A stretch of DNA of 64,000 nucleotides from Actinoallomurus liliacearum (GCF_039542035.1 NZ_BAABHJ010000005.1:248001-312000); one strand, 5' to 3'; counted from the first letter of the stretch, positions 41,337 through 50,789 are shown. Notes: generated by a model from the letters alone, not told the origin. Translations and numbers: made by a program.

Positions 41337-41470
41337 GCACGTCGGCCGTGGCCGAGGTCCGTTCGGTGCCGGCGTCGCCATCTTCGGTGGAATCTCGCGC
41401 GTGACCGCCGGTTTCTCCGCAATCGGTTGAGGGCTTTGTCCGCATCTGATATTTGTACAACTCAGCAACT

Positions 41471-41496
41471 GTCGGATCGGGGCTGATGGATCCGAC
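41471..41496. promoter_or_regulatory. GTCGGATC inverted repeat upstream of LCP gene
   Basis: GTCGGATC (41471) and GATCCGAC (41489) with a 10-base spacer, in the 243-bp region before the LCP gene. It could be an operator or a leader stem. Confidence 0.4.
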
Positions 41497-41579
41497 CATG
41501 CCGCAGCCCGTATGACGGAGTGACTTCGGGCTCAGGACGCTTGACCCTCGTGTCGGCGATCGGCAGATCGGGAGACTGT

Positions 41580-43055
41580 ATGGCTCTGCGTCAGGTCGAC
41601 CGGCGCGTGGTCTCGAGCCGCCAACCGGTTCCGGTGGCGGGATTGTGGCGGGCGCTGGGCCTCACGCTGGCTTCGGCGTTCGTGTGGGGCGTGGCGCATC
41701 TGCGGGCCCGTCGCCATCTGGCCGGCTTCGCCCTGATGGGGTTGTACGCGGCGCTGGTGGTGGGCACGGTGACGGCCGGGCTGGCGTTTCAGGAGAAGCT
41801 GAAGCAGATCGCGGTCCAGCACACCTGGCTCGGCGTCATCACGGTCGGTCTCCTCGTCCTCGCCCTGGTCTGGGCGGGTGTCGTCATCCGCTCCTACCAG
41901 GTGGTCCGCCCGGTCGGTCTGCCGTTCGCGATGCGGGCCGTGGCGGGCTCCTTGGTCATGGTGATGACCCTGTTGGTCTGCACGCCGCTGGTGTACGCGG
42001 CCAACAGCGTCTACGTCCTGGGGAACACGCTGGCCAACATCTTCCCCGGAGACGACCACTCCGGTCAGCAGGTGAACGCCGCGAACCCGTGGAAGAACCT
42101 GCCCCGGCTCAACGTGCTGTTGCTGGGCGGTGACGGCGGCAAGGACCGCACCGGGATCCGCACCGACAGCATGACGGTCGCCAGCATCGACACCAAGACC
42201 GGCGACACGGTGCTGTTCGGCCTGCCCAGGAGTCTGCAGAAGTTCCCGATGCCGCCCCGGCTGCGTTCCCGGTGGCCGAACGGCTATACCGGGGACCCCG
42301 GCGACCAGGGGCTGCTGAACGAGCTGTACATCATCGGGGAGCGGCACCCCGAACTCGAGCCCGGCTACAAGAAGGGCCAGCGCGGTCCGCATCTGCTCGA
42401 AGACGTGCTCGGGTATCTGCTCGGCCTGAAGATCAACTATTACGTCCTCGTCAACCTCGGCGGCTTCAAGGACATCGTCAACGCCATGGGCGGCGTCCGG
42501 GTGCACATCGACAAACGGCTCCCGATCGGCGGTGAACCCGAGCGAGGCATCCCGCCGTCCGGCTACCTCGAACCCGGCTGGCACAAGCTCGATGGCGAGA
42601 AGGCGCTGTGGTACGGCCGCAGTCGGCATGCCGATGATGACTTCCACCGGATGGATCGGCAGAAGTGCCTGCTGAAGGACATCGCCGACCAGGCCGATCC
42701 GCAGACGGTCGTCACCCATTTCGAAAAACTGGCCAAGGCGGCGCAGAGCACGATCTTCACCAACATCCCGTCGGGGCTGCTGCCGGCCCTGGTGAAGCTG
42801 TCCGGCTCGGTGAAGCACGGAGCCGACATCAAGAACATGGCCTACAACCCGTACAAGATCCCCGGATTCCACGTCTACCAGCCCAACGTGGCGGTGATGC
42901 GCCGGGTGGCCGCCAACGCGATCGCGGGCGGCGGGAACCCACAGCCGTCGGACACGCCGACCTCCGCCGCGAAGAGGAAGAAGACGGTGACCACCCCGAC
43001 GGCCTCGGCGAGCTCCGGCGGTGGCGCCGTCTCGCTGAAGAACGTCTGCGGCTGA
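41580..43055 (+). CDS. LytR-CpsA-Psr (LCP) family cell-wall ligase
   Basis: 491 residues from ATG 41580 (GGGAGA upstream). Four membrane helices in residues 20-150, more than the usual one, then an extracellular LCP domain (about 175-400): LNVLLLGGDGGKDRTGIRTD, SMTVASIDTKTGDTVLFGLP with the conserved Arg region, YYVLVNLGGFKDIVNAMGGV, GEKALWYGRSRHADDDFHRM. A Ser/Thr/Pro-rich C-terminus follows. Such enzymes join lipid-linked glycopolymers (teichoic acids, arabinogalactan in relatives) to peptidoglycan. The four-helix form is seen in other actinobacteria. Confidence 0.92.
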   Translation: MALRQVDRRVVSSRQPVPVAGLWRALGLTLASAFVWGVAHLRARRHLAGFALMGLYAALVVGTVTAGLAFQEKLKQIAVQHTWLGVITVGLLVLALVWAGVVIRSYQVVRPVGLPFAMRAVAGSLVMVMTLLVCTPLVYAANSVYVLGNTLANIFPGDDHSGQQVNAANPWKNLPRLNVLLLGGDGGKDRTGIRTDSMTVASIDTKTGDTVLFGLPRSLQKFPMPPRLRSRWPNGYTGDPGDQGLLNELYIIGERHPELEPGYKKGQRGPHLLEDVLGYLLGLKINYYVLVNLGGFKDIVNAMGGVRVHIDKRLPIGGEPERGIPPSGYLEPGWHKLDGEKALWYGRSRHADDDFHRMDRQKCLLKDIADQADPQTVVTHFEKLAKAAQSTIFTNIPSGLLPALVKLSGSVKHGADIKNMAYNPYKIPGFHVYQPNVAVMRRVAANAIAGGGNPQPSDTPTSAAKRKKTVTTPTASASSGGGAVSLKNVCG

Positions 43056-43195
43056 ATCCGGAGCCCGGGGTAGATGCCGAGGCTCGAAAGATCTCGCGGA
43101 CCAGGTCGGACGTGGCGGGGCCGGTTGCACATCCGAGGCCTTCTCCGAGAGGCTGGCGTCGGGACAGGCGGCCGCCGAGCAGACGTGGAGGGTTC

Positions 43196-43549
43196 ATGAC
43201 GGATACCGGTGCCGGCGAGCCGGAACATCTGTCGCCCGAACTGCTCCAGGACATGGCGGGCACCTTCGGGCTGCTCGCCTCGACGATGCGTCTGCACATC
43301 ATGTGGGTACTGGCTCACGGCGCCTGCGATGTCGGGACGATCGCCGGGTACGTCGGCGGGAGCGTCCCGACCGTCAGTCACCACCTGGCCAAGCTCAAGC
43401 TCGCCGGCCTGGTGCGGTCCCGCAGGGAAGGCCGGCGCCAGATCTACCTGGTCGACGACCCGCACATCGTGACGATCGTGCGGCAGATGGTCGACCGCAT
43501 GCGAGACCGGTCCATCGGCTTGGGACGCCGTCGTGGCGTGGGCGCCTGA
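43196..43549 (+). CDS. ArsR-family metal-responsive regulator
   Basis: 117 residues; GTGGAGGGTTC before ATG 43196. Winged helix: LLASTMRLHIMWVLAHGACD, VGTIAGYVGGSVPTVSHHLA (recognition helix), GLVRSRREGRRQIYLVDD (wing). Cys in GACDVG and His near the recognition helix could bind metal, as in SmtB/CmtR proteins. It overlaps the P-type ATPase by 17 bp, so it likely represses the transporter until its metal is bound. Metal is not decidable. Confidence 0.9.
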   Translation: MTDTGAGEPEHLSPELLQDMAGTFGLLASTMRLHIMWVLAHGACDVGTIAGYVGGSVPTVSHHLAKLKLAGLVRSRREGRRQIYLVDDPHIVTIVRQMVDRMRDRSIGLGRRRGVGA

Positions 43550-46286
43550 ATCCGCCTCCGCCCTCCCCGAACCGCGGCCTGACGCGGCCGACGAACCCCG
43601 GCTTCCCGACGTACGCGGCCGGCTCGCCGAATACGCCGCCATGCCGGTCCTTCAGGTGCTCCGCCGACTGGACAGCGGACCGCGGGGGCTGGAGGAGGAC
43701 CGGGCTCAGACGCTGCTGGCGCGTCACGGCGAGAACGCCATCGCCGGTCCCACGGCATCGCGCCGGGGCTCCCGTCTCCTGCACGCGCTGACCAACCCGT
43801 TCGTCGGGACCCTGCTGGTGCTCGGTGGGGTGTCGGCGGCCCTCGGCGCGTTCGGCGCGGCCACGGTGATCGGCGTGATGGTGCTGATCAGTTGCTGGCT
43901 GCAGGTCCGCCAGGAGCAGCGGTTCGATCGGGTCGCCGACACCTTGCGGGCGATGGTGGTCGCGACGACGACCGTCGTACGCCGTGCGACCAGCGACGCG
44001 CCCCCCACGAGCCGAGAGGTGCCGCTCGACCAGCTCGTTCCCGGCGACATCGTGACCCTGAGCCCCGGCGACATGATCCCCGCAGACGTACGGCTCCTGC
44101 GGTCGGCGGGCCTGGCCGTGGACCAGGCCGTACTGACGGGGGAGGCACTCCCGGTCGCCAAGCAGGCCACTCCCGAGGACGCCGTCCCGGACGTGTCGGC
44201 CGTCGGCCGGTCGACCGGCGATCTGGCGACCATCGACTGCCCGTGGCTGTGCTTCATGGGCAGCACGGTCACCGCCGGCACCGGTACGGCAGTGGTCCTC
44301 GCCACCGGCACCGCGACCTATTTCGGTGCCATGCACGCCCACCTGGCGCCACGACGCGCCGAGACCGCCTTCGACCGCGGGGTCAAGGGCGTGTCCCGGG
44401 CGCTCATCGGCCTCATGCTCGTGTGCGCCCCCCTGGTGTTCATCGTCAACGCCGCGGTGCACGGCATCCGGTTCGCCGCCCTGTGGTTCGGCATCTCCGT
44501 CGCGGTCGGTCTGACACCGGAGATGCTGCCGGTCATGGTGAGCACCGCGCTGGCCCGGGGGGCGCGAGCCGCCGTCCGCCACAACGTGGTCATCAAGCGG
44601 CTGCCCGCCATCCACAATCTCGGCGCGATGGACGTGCTGTGCACGGACAAGACCGGCACCCTCACCCAGGACCAGGTGGGCGTCGACTGCCACATCGACC
44701 CCGACGGCAGATCCGATCCGCAGGTCCTGCGCTGGGCGGCGCTCAACAGCGCCGTCGCCGCGGACGGCGACGCGATCGTCCTGTTCAACGAGCTCGACGA
44801 GGCGCTGCTGGCCTATGCCGATCAGATGAGCGTTCCGGTCGACGACGTCACCGCCGTCGAGGTGATCCCGTTCGACTCCACGCGCCGGCGCGGCAGCGTC
44901 GTCGTACGAGAGGCAGGTCGCCCGGGGACCGACCTCATGATCACCAAAGGCGCCGTGGAGCAGGTCCTGGAATGCTGTACCCGGCTGCGCCGCCAGGACG
45001 GTGACGTCCCGCTCACAGCCGCGGACCGGCAACGGCTCGGCGACGTCGGCGACCGGTACGCCGCCGACGGGGTACGGCTGCTGGCCGTCGCCATCGCCGA
45101 CAAGCCGGTGCGTCCGCGCGCTTACGGCCCCAAGGACGAACGAGACCTCACGCTGATCGGGTTCGTCGGCTTCCGCGACCGTCCGCGCGAATCCGCGGCC
45201 GCCGCGGTGCGGTCCCTCGCGGCGCGCGGCGTCGCCGTGAAGGTCCTCACCGGAGACCATCCGCTGGTCGCCGCGCGCATCTGCCGGGACGCCGGCATCG
45301 ACCCCGGGCGGATCGTGCTCGGGGACGACATCGAGGCGCTCAGCGACGCCGAGATCGGTGACCTCGCCGACCGGACCACCGTGTTCGCGCGGATCGACCC
45401 GGAGCAGAAGGCGCGGATCGTCCGGGTCCTGCGATCGACCGGCCGCACGGTGGGGTTCCTCGGCGACGGGGTGAACGACTCACCCGCGCTCCGGGACGCC
45501 GATGTGGGGATCACCGTGGACGGCGCGGTCGCCATCGCGCGCGAATCCGCGGACGTCGTCCTGCTGCGTGGTGACCTGCTGTCGGTGGCCGAGGCCGTCA
45601 CCGAAGGGCGGCGGACCTTCACGAACATCAAGAAGTACCTGGAGATCACGATCTCCTCGAACTTCGGGAACGTCCTGTCGATGCTGGCGGCCAGCGTCCT
45701 GTTGCCGTTCCTGCCGATGCTGCCCCTGCAGATCCTCGTCCAGAACCTCTGCTTCGACCTGTGCCTGCTGCCGCTCGCCTTCGACCACGTCGACCAGCGC
45801 GCGCTGCGCCGACCGCAGACGTTCGACTCGGCCCGGCTGACCCGATTCGTCCTGTGGCTCGGACCGGTCAACACCCTGGCCGACCTGACCGCGTTCGGCA
45901 TCCTGCTCCACATCACCGGCCACCATCCCGGACCGGCCGCCCAGGCGATCTTTCACACCGGCTGGTTCGTCGAGAACCTGCTCACCCAGGCGGCCGCGGT
46001 CCACCTCCTGCGCGGCCGCCGACTGCCCTCGCCGCGCGACCACGCCGCGTTTCCGGTCCTGCTCGGTACGACGGCGATCGTGACCATCGCCCTGGTCCTC
46101 CCGTGGTCCCCCCTGGCCGCTCCGCTGAGCATGACGGCCCTGCCCGTGGTCTGCCTGCTGGCACTGGTCCTCGTGCTCGTCCTCTACTGCCTTCTGATCG
46201 GCGCGGCCAAGACCGCGTGGCAGAAGGTCGAAGGACGTACGTCACGTCCGACCCGACAGGGGACGCGGTCACAAGCGCAGCGGTAG
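43533..46286 (+). CDS. mgtA: Mg-type (P3B-like) P-type ATPase
   Basis: 917 residues from GTG 43533. P-ATPase motifs: LTGEALPV (A-domain TGE), DKTGTLTQ (phospho-Asp about 372), MITKGAVEQVL (nucleotide), VLTGDHPLVAARIC and GDGVNDSPALRDAD (hinge). Ten membrane helices; helix 4 has GLTPEMLPVMVS, as in MgtA/MgtB; NLCFDLCLLPLAFDHVD is also MgtA-like. It moves Mg2+ into the cell in known members. Its pairing with an ArsR repressor is unusual for Mg import and raises another metal. Plasma membrane. Confidence 0.9.
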   Translation: MAWAPESASALPEPRPDAADEPRLPDVRGRLAEYAAMPVLQVLRRLDSGPRGLEEDRAQTLLARHGENAIAGPTASRRGSRLLHALTNPFVGTLLVLGGVSAALGAFGAATVIGVMVLISCWLQVRQEQRFDRVADTLRAMVVATTTVVRRATSDAPPTSREVPLDQLVPGDIVTLSPGDMIPADVRLLRSAGLAVDQAVLTGEALPVAKQATPEDAVPDVSAVGRSTGDLATIDCPWLCFMGSTVTAGTGTAVVLATGTATYFGAMHAHLAPRRAETAFDRGVKGVSRALIGLMLVCAPLVFIVNAAVHGIRFAALWFGISVAVGLTPEMLPVMVSTALARGARAAVRHNVVIKRLPAIHNLGAMDVLCTDKTGTLTQDQVGVDCHIDPDGRSDPQVLRWAALNSAVAADGDAIVLFNELDEALLAYADQMSVPVDDVTAVEVIPFDSTRRRGSVVVREAGRPGTDLMITKGAVEQVLECCTRLRRQDGDVPLTAADRQRLGDVGDRYAADGVRLLAVAIADKPVRPRAYGPKDERDLTLIGFVGFRDRPRESAAAAVRSLAARGVAVKVLTGDHPLVAARICRDAGIDPGRIVLGDDIEALSDAEIGDLADRTTVFARIDPEQKARIVRVLRSTGRTVGFLGDGVNDSPALRDADVGITVDGAVAIARESADVVLLRGDLLSVAEAVTEGRRTFTNIKKYLEITISSNFGNVLSMLAASVLLPFLPMLPLQILVQNLCFDLCLLPLAFDHVDQRALRRPQTFDSARLTRFVLWLGPVNTLADLTAFGILLHITGHHPGPAAQAIFHTGWFVENLLTQAAAVHLLRGRRLPSPRDHAAFPVLLGTTAIVTIALVLPWSPLAAPLSMTALPVVCLLALVLVLVLYCLLIGAAKTAWQKVEGRTSRPTRQGTRSQAQR

Positions 46287-46409
46287 AGATCGCAATCCGG
46301 AACACCGCCACCGTACGCCGGTGGGAGGCCGGGCCTACCAGCAGCGAGGAAGCCGGTCGTGGCGTCGGCCCAGGTGGCGGGCGCACTCTGGGGGCATGGG
46401 GAACACTTC

Positions 46410-47177
46410 ATGAACGCCGGGTTCTCGCGACCTCGCTCGCCTTGGGGTCACGTCGTCCAGGCCGCCGCCGCCCTGGTGGCGGGAATGGGCGTCGGCCGTT
46501 TCGTCTACACCCCGATCCTGCCTCTGATGCACGCCCAGGCCGGCTTGTCGGCAGGGGACGGCGCGAACCTGGCCTCCGCCAACTACGTCGGATACCTGCT
46601 CGGTGCTTTCGCCGGCACCTTCCTTCCACGGCTGGTGCGCTCCTCGGTCGCCCTGCGCGGCTCCCTTCTGGCGTTGACCGTGACGCTGGCCGCGATGCCG
46701 TTCACCCGCGCCACCGCGGCGTGGCTGGTGCTCCGGCTGCTCGCCGGCGCGACCAGCGCACTGATCTTCGTCATCGCCGTCAGTTCTCTGCTCAGCCACT
46801 TGCGTGACGACCCCGCTCATCTGCCCGGCTGGGCGTTCGGCGGCGTCGGCGCCGGCATCGCCGCGTCGGGGCTCCTGGTCCTGATCCTGCACTCGGTCGC
46901 CGACTGGCGCGTCGCCTGGTGGGCCTCCGCCGGTCTGGCCGCGGCGCTCACCGCCGTCTCCTGGAACCTGCGGCCCGAACCCGCACCCGATTCGGCGAGC
47001 TCCGCGTCCGCAGTACGAGAACAGGCCGACGGCCCGCGGGTGCACCGCTGGTTCAGTACCCCTCCTGGGGGCGTCATCGTCCTGGCCTCCGCTGTCGCGG
47101 CCGCCGTTCTCCGGGTCGGATTCCCCCACCGCATGCCGTCTCCGGGCCATCCGGCCCTCGCGCTGGAGGACGAGTGA
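46410..47177 (+). pseudogene. Truncated YbfB/YjiJ-type MFS transporter
   Basis: 255 residues, with six or seven membrane helices. VAGMGVGRFVYTPILPLM and ASANYVGYLLGAFAG are hallmarks of the YbfB/YjiJ MFS family, which has 12 helices and about 390 residues. This copy ends after about the seventh helix, then a foreign tail (MPSPGHPALALEDE). No continuation was seen in other frames downstream. Start at 46410 is preferred for a purine-rich site. Probably non-functional, or a half transporter. Confidence 0.7.
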
Positions 47178-47234
47178 AACGCATATCGCTGCTCACCGAC
47201 CGCCGGGTCACGTGACGTCGGCGAGACCAGAAAA

Positions 47235-47256
47235 GCCAGTCGACCGGTCGGCTAGT
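47235..47256. promoter_or_regulatory. Imperfect palindrome, TetR-operator-like
   Basis: GCCAGTCGACC-GGTCGGCTAGT, 8 of 11 symmetric pairs, centred on CGACCGGTCG, 46 bp before the SDR ATG. Resembles operators of TetR regulators of oxidoreductase genes; no regulator gene is adjacent. Confidence 0.4.
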
Positions 47257-47301
47257 AGCCCTCGGGTCGCGGAATCCACACTCATCTCGGAGAAGGTCAT
47301 C

Positions 47302-48015
47302 ATGAGCTTTCAGGACCAGAAGGTCGCAGTCATCACCGGCGCCTCGCAGGGCATCGGCGCCGGCCTCGTCGAGGCCTACCGCAAGCTCGGCTACGCCGTC
47401 GTCGCCACCTCGCGCACCATCGCCCCCTCCGGCGACGCGGACGTCGTGACCGTTCAGGGCGATATCGCCGACCCCGCCACCGCCGAACGCGTCATCGCCG
47501 CCGCCGTGGAGCGATTCGGCCGTGTCGACACGCTGGTCAACAACGCGGGCATCTTCGTCGCCAAGCCCTTCACCGATTACACGCAGGACGACTACGCCGC
47601 CGTGACCGGCGTGAACCTCACCGGTTTCTTCCGGATCACGCAACCGGCCGTCGAGCAGATGCTCGCCCAGGGCGGCGGTCACATCGTCAACATCACCACC
47701 AGCCTGGTCGACAGCGCCGACTCCCGGGTCCCCTCCGTGCTGGCCTCGCTGACCAAGGGCGGGCTGCAGTCCGCCACCAAGTCCCTCGCCATCGAGTACG
47801 CCACCCGCGGCATCCGCGCCAACGCCGTCTCACCGGGCACCATCAAGACCCCCATGCACCCCGAGGAGACCCACGAGGCCCTCGCCGCCCTGCACCCCGT
47901 CGGCCGAATGGGGGAAGAGAGCGACATCGTGGACGCGGTGATCTACCTGGAGAACGCCCCGTTCGTCACCGGTGAGATCCTCCACGTCGACGGCGGCATG
48001 AGCGCGGGCCACTGA
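47302..48015 (+). CDS. Short-chain dehydrogenase/reductase lacking catalytic Tyr
   Basis: 237 residues, ATG 47302. Rossmann start with VITGASQGIGAGL, a GDIAD for the adenine, LVNNAG, Ser134 in INITTS, and VDGGMSAGH end. The YxxxK motif is VLASLTK: Lys152 is present but Ala148 is at the Tyr position. I recall such SDRs as a small subgroup with PSVLASLTKGGL. Either another residue donates the proton, or the activity is reduced. With the SnoaL-like gene behind it, the pair may act on one small substrate. Cytoplasmic. Confidence 0.88.
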   Translation: MSFQDQKVAVITGASQGIGAGLVEAYRKLGYAVVATSRTIAPSGDADVVTVQGDIADPATAERVIAAAVERFGRVDTLVNNAGIFVAKPFTDYTQDDYAAVTGVNLTGFFRITQPAVEQMLAQGGGHIVNITTSLVDSADSRVPSVLASLTKGGLQSATKSLAIEYATRGIRANAVSPGTIKTPMHPEETHEALAALHPVGRMGEESDIVDAVIYLENAPFVTGEILHVDGGMSAGH

Positions 48016-48077
48016 GAACCCCGCTCCCCGGCGCCGGGCAACCGCAGGCTTCCTTCCACTCGACAGGAGAACCGGTG

Positions 48078-48449
48078 ATGCACGACATGACGGACACCGA
48101 CGAGATCCTCCGCGGCGTCCTCGACGAATGGAAGGCGGGCGTTGACGCCCACGAGCCGCAACGCGTCGCCTCCCACTTCACCGAAGACGCGATCTTCCAG
48201 GGGCTGCATCCCTACAGCGTCGGAAGGCAGGGCGTCGCCGACTACTACGAGTCTCAGCCCCTGGGCCTGTCGGCCGCCTATCGCGTTCTGGAGAGCAGGC
48301 GCCTTTCGGACGATCTCGTGCTCGGGTACCTCGCCGTCGACTTCTCCTTCACCGACCGCCCCACGGTCAACGTCCACCTCAGCGTGCTGGTGAAGCGGAT
48401 CGCGGAGGACTGGTACGTAAGCCACTACCAGGTCTCCCGCCTCGCCTAG
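48078..48449 (+). CDS. SnoaL-like/NTF2-fold protein
   Basis: 123 residues; AGGAGA upstream; start GTG 48075 or ATG 48078. NTF2 fold with LDEWKAGVDAHEPQRVASHF, FTEDAIFQGLHPYSVGRQGV, VNVHLSVLVKRIAEDWYVSH. Family members (SgcJ/EcaC, SnoaL-like) bind or convert small hydrophobic molecules. It follows the SDR by 62 bp and is likely cotranscribed. Confidence 0.8.
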   Translation: MHDMTDTDEILRGVLDEWKAGVDAHEPQRVASHFTEDAIFQGLHPYSVGRQGVADYYESQPLGLSAAYRVLESRRLSDDLVLGYLAVDFSFTDRPTVNVHLSVLVKRIAEDWYVSHYQVSRLA

Positions 48450-48496
48450 ATGTCCGCTGGTCGAGGCGGGCACGGCGGCGCGTCCGGTGGTCAGTG

Positions 48497-49483
48497 TCAG
48501 CGCGACCGCTCATCGTCCGGCGTACCGGCCGTCCGAGCCCGGCGTTCGGCACGGCGTTCGGTGTATCGGGCCGCCGTCGTCTCCAGGCGTTCCATGAAGT
48601 CCGACAGTTCTTGGCGGGCCTTGTCCCCCTCGGCGCCCAGGCCTTCGAGTTCGAAGATCCGCCACTGCCGCAGGACCGGGGACAGGACGTCGTCGAGATG
48701 GATGCGCAGGTCGTAGATTTCCGCGTTGGCGATGGCGGCCGACTTGCGCAGGAAGCCGTCGATGGTGTGGCCGGGCATCTGGAAGTTCGTCACGACGTCG
48801 GTGACGGCGCGCATCGTCTCGTCGGGGGACAGTTCGAAGGCCGCGGCGAGGAGGTTGCGGTAGAAGAGCATGTGGAGGTTCTCATCGGCGGCCACTCGCG
48901 CCAGCAGCCGTTCGCATACCGGGTCGCCCGAGGCCTTGCCGGTGTTGCGGTGAGAGACGCGCGTCGCCAGTTCCTGGAACGAGACGTAGGCGAGGCCGTG
49001 GAGCATCTTGTCGCCGTGGTCGGCCTGGTAACCGCTCTGCATGTGCTTCATGCGGGCCCGTTCGAGCGCGATCGGGTCCACGGTCCGGGTGACGGTGAGG
49101 TAGTCGCGGATGACGATGCCGTGGCGATTCTCCTCGGCCGTCCAGCGGTCCACCCAGGTGCCCCACGCGCCGTCCCGGCCGAAGATGGTGGAGATCTCGC
49201 GGTGGTAGCCCGGCAGATTGTCCTCGGTGAGGAGGTTGACGATCAGCGCCTCCCGCGCCGCGGGCGAGACCGAGGAGTCCTCGGGTGCCCATGGTTCGCC
49301 GTCCAGCGGACCGTCGAAGTCACGGCCGCGGCTCCACGGCACGTACTGATGCGGGAACCATTCCTTCGCCGTGGACAGATGACGGTCGAGCTCGGCCGCG
49401 ACGACCGGCTCGAGCTCGATGAGCAGCTCGGACGTCGTCTTGGGCCCCGATGTGAACGGCACTTGATCCCCCCGAAGAGACAT
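48497..49483 (-). CDS. Acyl-ACP desaturase-type di-iron enzyme
   Basis: 328 residues from ATG 49483. The two di-iron motifs EENRHG and DENLHM are present. YVPWSRGRDFDG and MLHGLAYVSFQELATRVSHR are typical of DesA-like mycobacterial/actinobacterial acyl-ACP desaturases, which insert a double bond into the fatty acyl chain. Cytoplasmic. No good ribosome site is apparent before the ATG; a start farther in frame is possible. Monocistronic, convergent with the SnoaL-like gene. Confidence 0.9.
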   Translation of the reverse strand: MSLRGDQVPFTSGPKTTSELLIELEPVVAAELDRHLSTAKEWFPHQYVPWSRGRDFDGPLDGEPWAPEDSSVSPAAREALIVNLLTEDNLPGYHREISTIFGRDGAWGTWVDRWTAEENRHGIVIRDYLTVTRTVDPIALERARMKHMQSGYQADHGDKMLHGLAYVSFQELATRVSHRNTGKASGDPVCERLLARVAADENLHMLFYRNLLAAAFELSPDETMRAVTDVVTNFQMPGHTIDGFLRKSAAIANAEIYDLRIHLDDVLSPVLRQWRIFELEGLGAEGDKARQELSDFMERLETTAARYTERRAERRARTAGTPDDERSR

Positions 49484-49661
49484 GACATGAACACTGCCGA
49501 CCGATCGGCATCGATGATCTTCATACCTGAGACCGTCTTCGCCCCGTGGTATCGGCACGAACGAAGAGGCCTCGCCTGTCCAGATACCCCGTGCCCGCGG
49601 CTTGCTGCCCGCCTGCCGGTAAGGGGTTCTCGCGCCTGGAACGGTCAGGCGTGAGCGAAGG

Positions 49662-50042
49662 TCACGCCGCGGCGCGGTGATCGGTACGCACGTGGCCGAG
49701 CTGGGCGTCGGCGAGGGTGGGGCGGACGACGAAGGCGTGGTCGAGGCCGGTGATGCGCAGCAACTTGGCCACGTTCGGGCGGGGCGCGGCGAAAGTGACG
49801 GCGAGCCCGTGCAGCCGCGCGCGGCGCTGGGTGCCTACGAGCAGGGCCAGGCCGGAGGCGTCGCAGAAGGAGACGGCGGACAGATCGATGATGACCGGCG
49901 TGGTGGTGTCCGCGAGGATGGTGAGGATCCGGGTGCGGAGTGCCGCGGTGGTCGCGATGTCGAGTTCTCCGCGTATCGCGATGACGGTGTGGCGGGGTAG
50001 GCGCCGGCTGAAGAGCCTGGCGCGGACGGTGCTGTGATGCAT
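49662..50042 (-). CDS. STAS-domain anti-sigma factor antagonist
   Basis: 126 residues from ATG 50042 (GGAGACTTACCC upstream); the longer frame has no site. STAS fold: TVIAIRGELDIATTAALRTR, VIIDLSAVSFCDASGLALLV with the phosphorylatable Ser in CDASGL, and LLRITGLDHAF. It is a SpoIIAA/RsbV-like protein that binds an anti-sigma kinase in the dephosphorylated form. No kinase or sigma gene is adjacent. Confidence 0.92.
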   Translation of the reverse strand: MHHSTVRARLFSRRLPRHTVIAIRGELDIATTAALRTRILTILADTTTPVIIDLSAVSFCDASGLALLVGTQRRARLHGLAVTFAAPRPNVAKLLRITGLDHAFVVRPTLADAQLGHVRTDHRAAA

Positions 50043-50493
50043 GGGTAAGTCTCCGGTTCGAGATGCCGCGGCCGAGTACGGCCGCGGTGAGCATGCAGGT
50101 CGAGGCGCGTTCTGTCTCCGACTGGAAACGGGTGCCCCAGTGGGTAACGCGCCGACCGTGCTGGAAATTGCTAGATCACGGCGAACGAAGCCACTCGGGA
50201 GCCGGCTCGATCGATGGAGCACGGCACCTCCGCACTGTCGTCATGGACCGACATGCGGTGGTATGGGGCTTAATGATCGCCCGACCCGTCTTGGCCTGTG
50301 ACTGAAGGCCGCGCTAGTGAAAAGCCGGTGAGGCGTCGACTCGACCGCCGACGCGGAAGCTCCTCGGTCACTGTCGAGCATACTCCTTCGGTAGCAGGTC
50401 AAGGTGGTCGCCGCTCTCGTGCGGCCCGGTTGCCCGGGCCCGGTTGGGCGTTCCCGCGGGCTTTGATCAGCGAACATGGCCTACTGTTGCGTA
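50043..50493. other. Intergenic region, 451 bp, between divergent genes
   Basis: Between the STAS gene (left) and a small conserved gene (right). AT-richer patches around 50160-50300. TACTGT at 50482-50487 with 6 bases to the ATG at 50494 fits a -10 element of a leaderless transcript. No RNA gene or repeat recognised. Confidence 0.5.
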
Positions 50494-50718
50494 ATGAGAC
50501 GTTCCCACGCCGCCACCCGGCGTCACTTGCCCACCAGCCCCTTCAAGGCCCCGGTCGTCGCGCCGGTCGAGGAGTTCGCCTTGCGGGACCAGGTGAGCCA
50601 TGACAGGTACGGCCTCGGTGTGGTCACCGGTGTCGAGGAAGGCATCGCCGTGCTCGTGGATTTCGGTTCCCATACCGAACGAATCCCGGCGCCCTACGCC
50701 AAGCTCGTCAAGCTGTGA
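50494..50718 (+). CDS. Small conserved beta-barrel (KOW/Tudor-like) protein
   Basis: 74 residues from ATG 50494; a short upstream frame from 50476 is also open. A basic start (MRRSHAATRRHLPTSPFKAP) is followed by DQVSHDRYGLGVVTGVEEG and VLVDFGSHTERIPAPYAKL, a small barrel resembling CarD-N/KOW folds. It is a well-conserved short protein in streptomycetes and allies with no assigned role that I know; nucleic-acid or ribosome binding is plausible. It may be leaderless. Confidence 0.75.
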   Translation: MRRSHAATRRHLPTSPFKAPVVAPVEEFALRDQVSHDRYGLGVVTGVEEGIAVLVDFGSHTERIPAPYAKLVKL

Positions 50719-50789
50719 GACGGGAACCGTAGCTCTGCGCCGACGCTACTCCTGCCGTTGCGGGCATGCCCGCGGCGGCGGCGTCACGC

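Noticed and set aside
50043..50493. Possible RNA gene in the STAS/small-protein intergenic region
   Set aside because: No cloverleaf or long stem found by eye.
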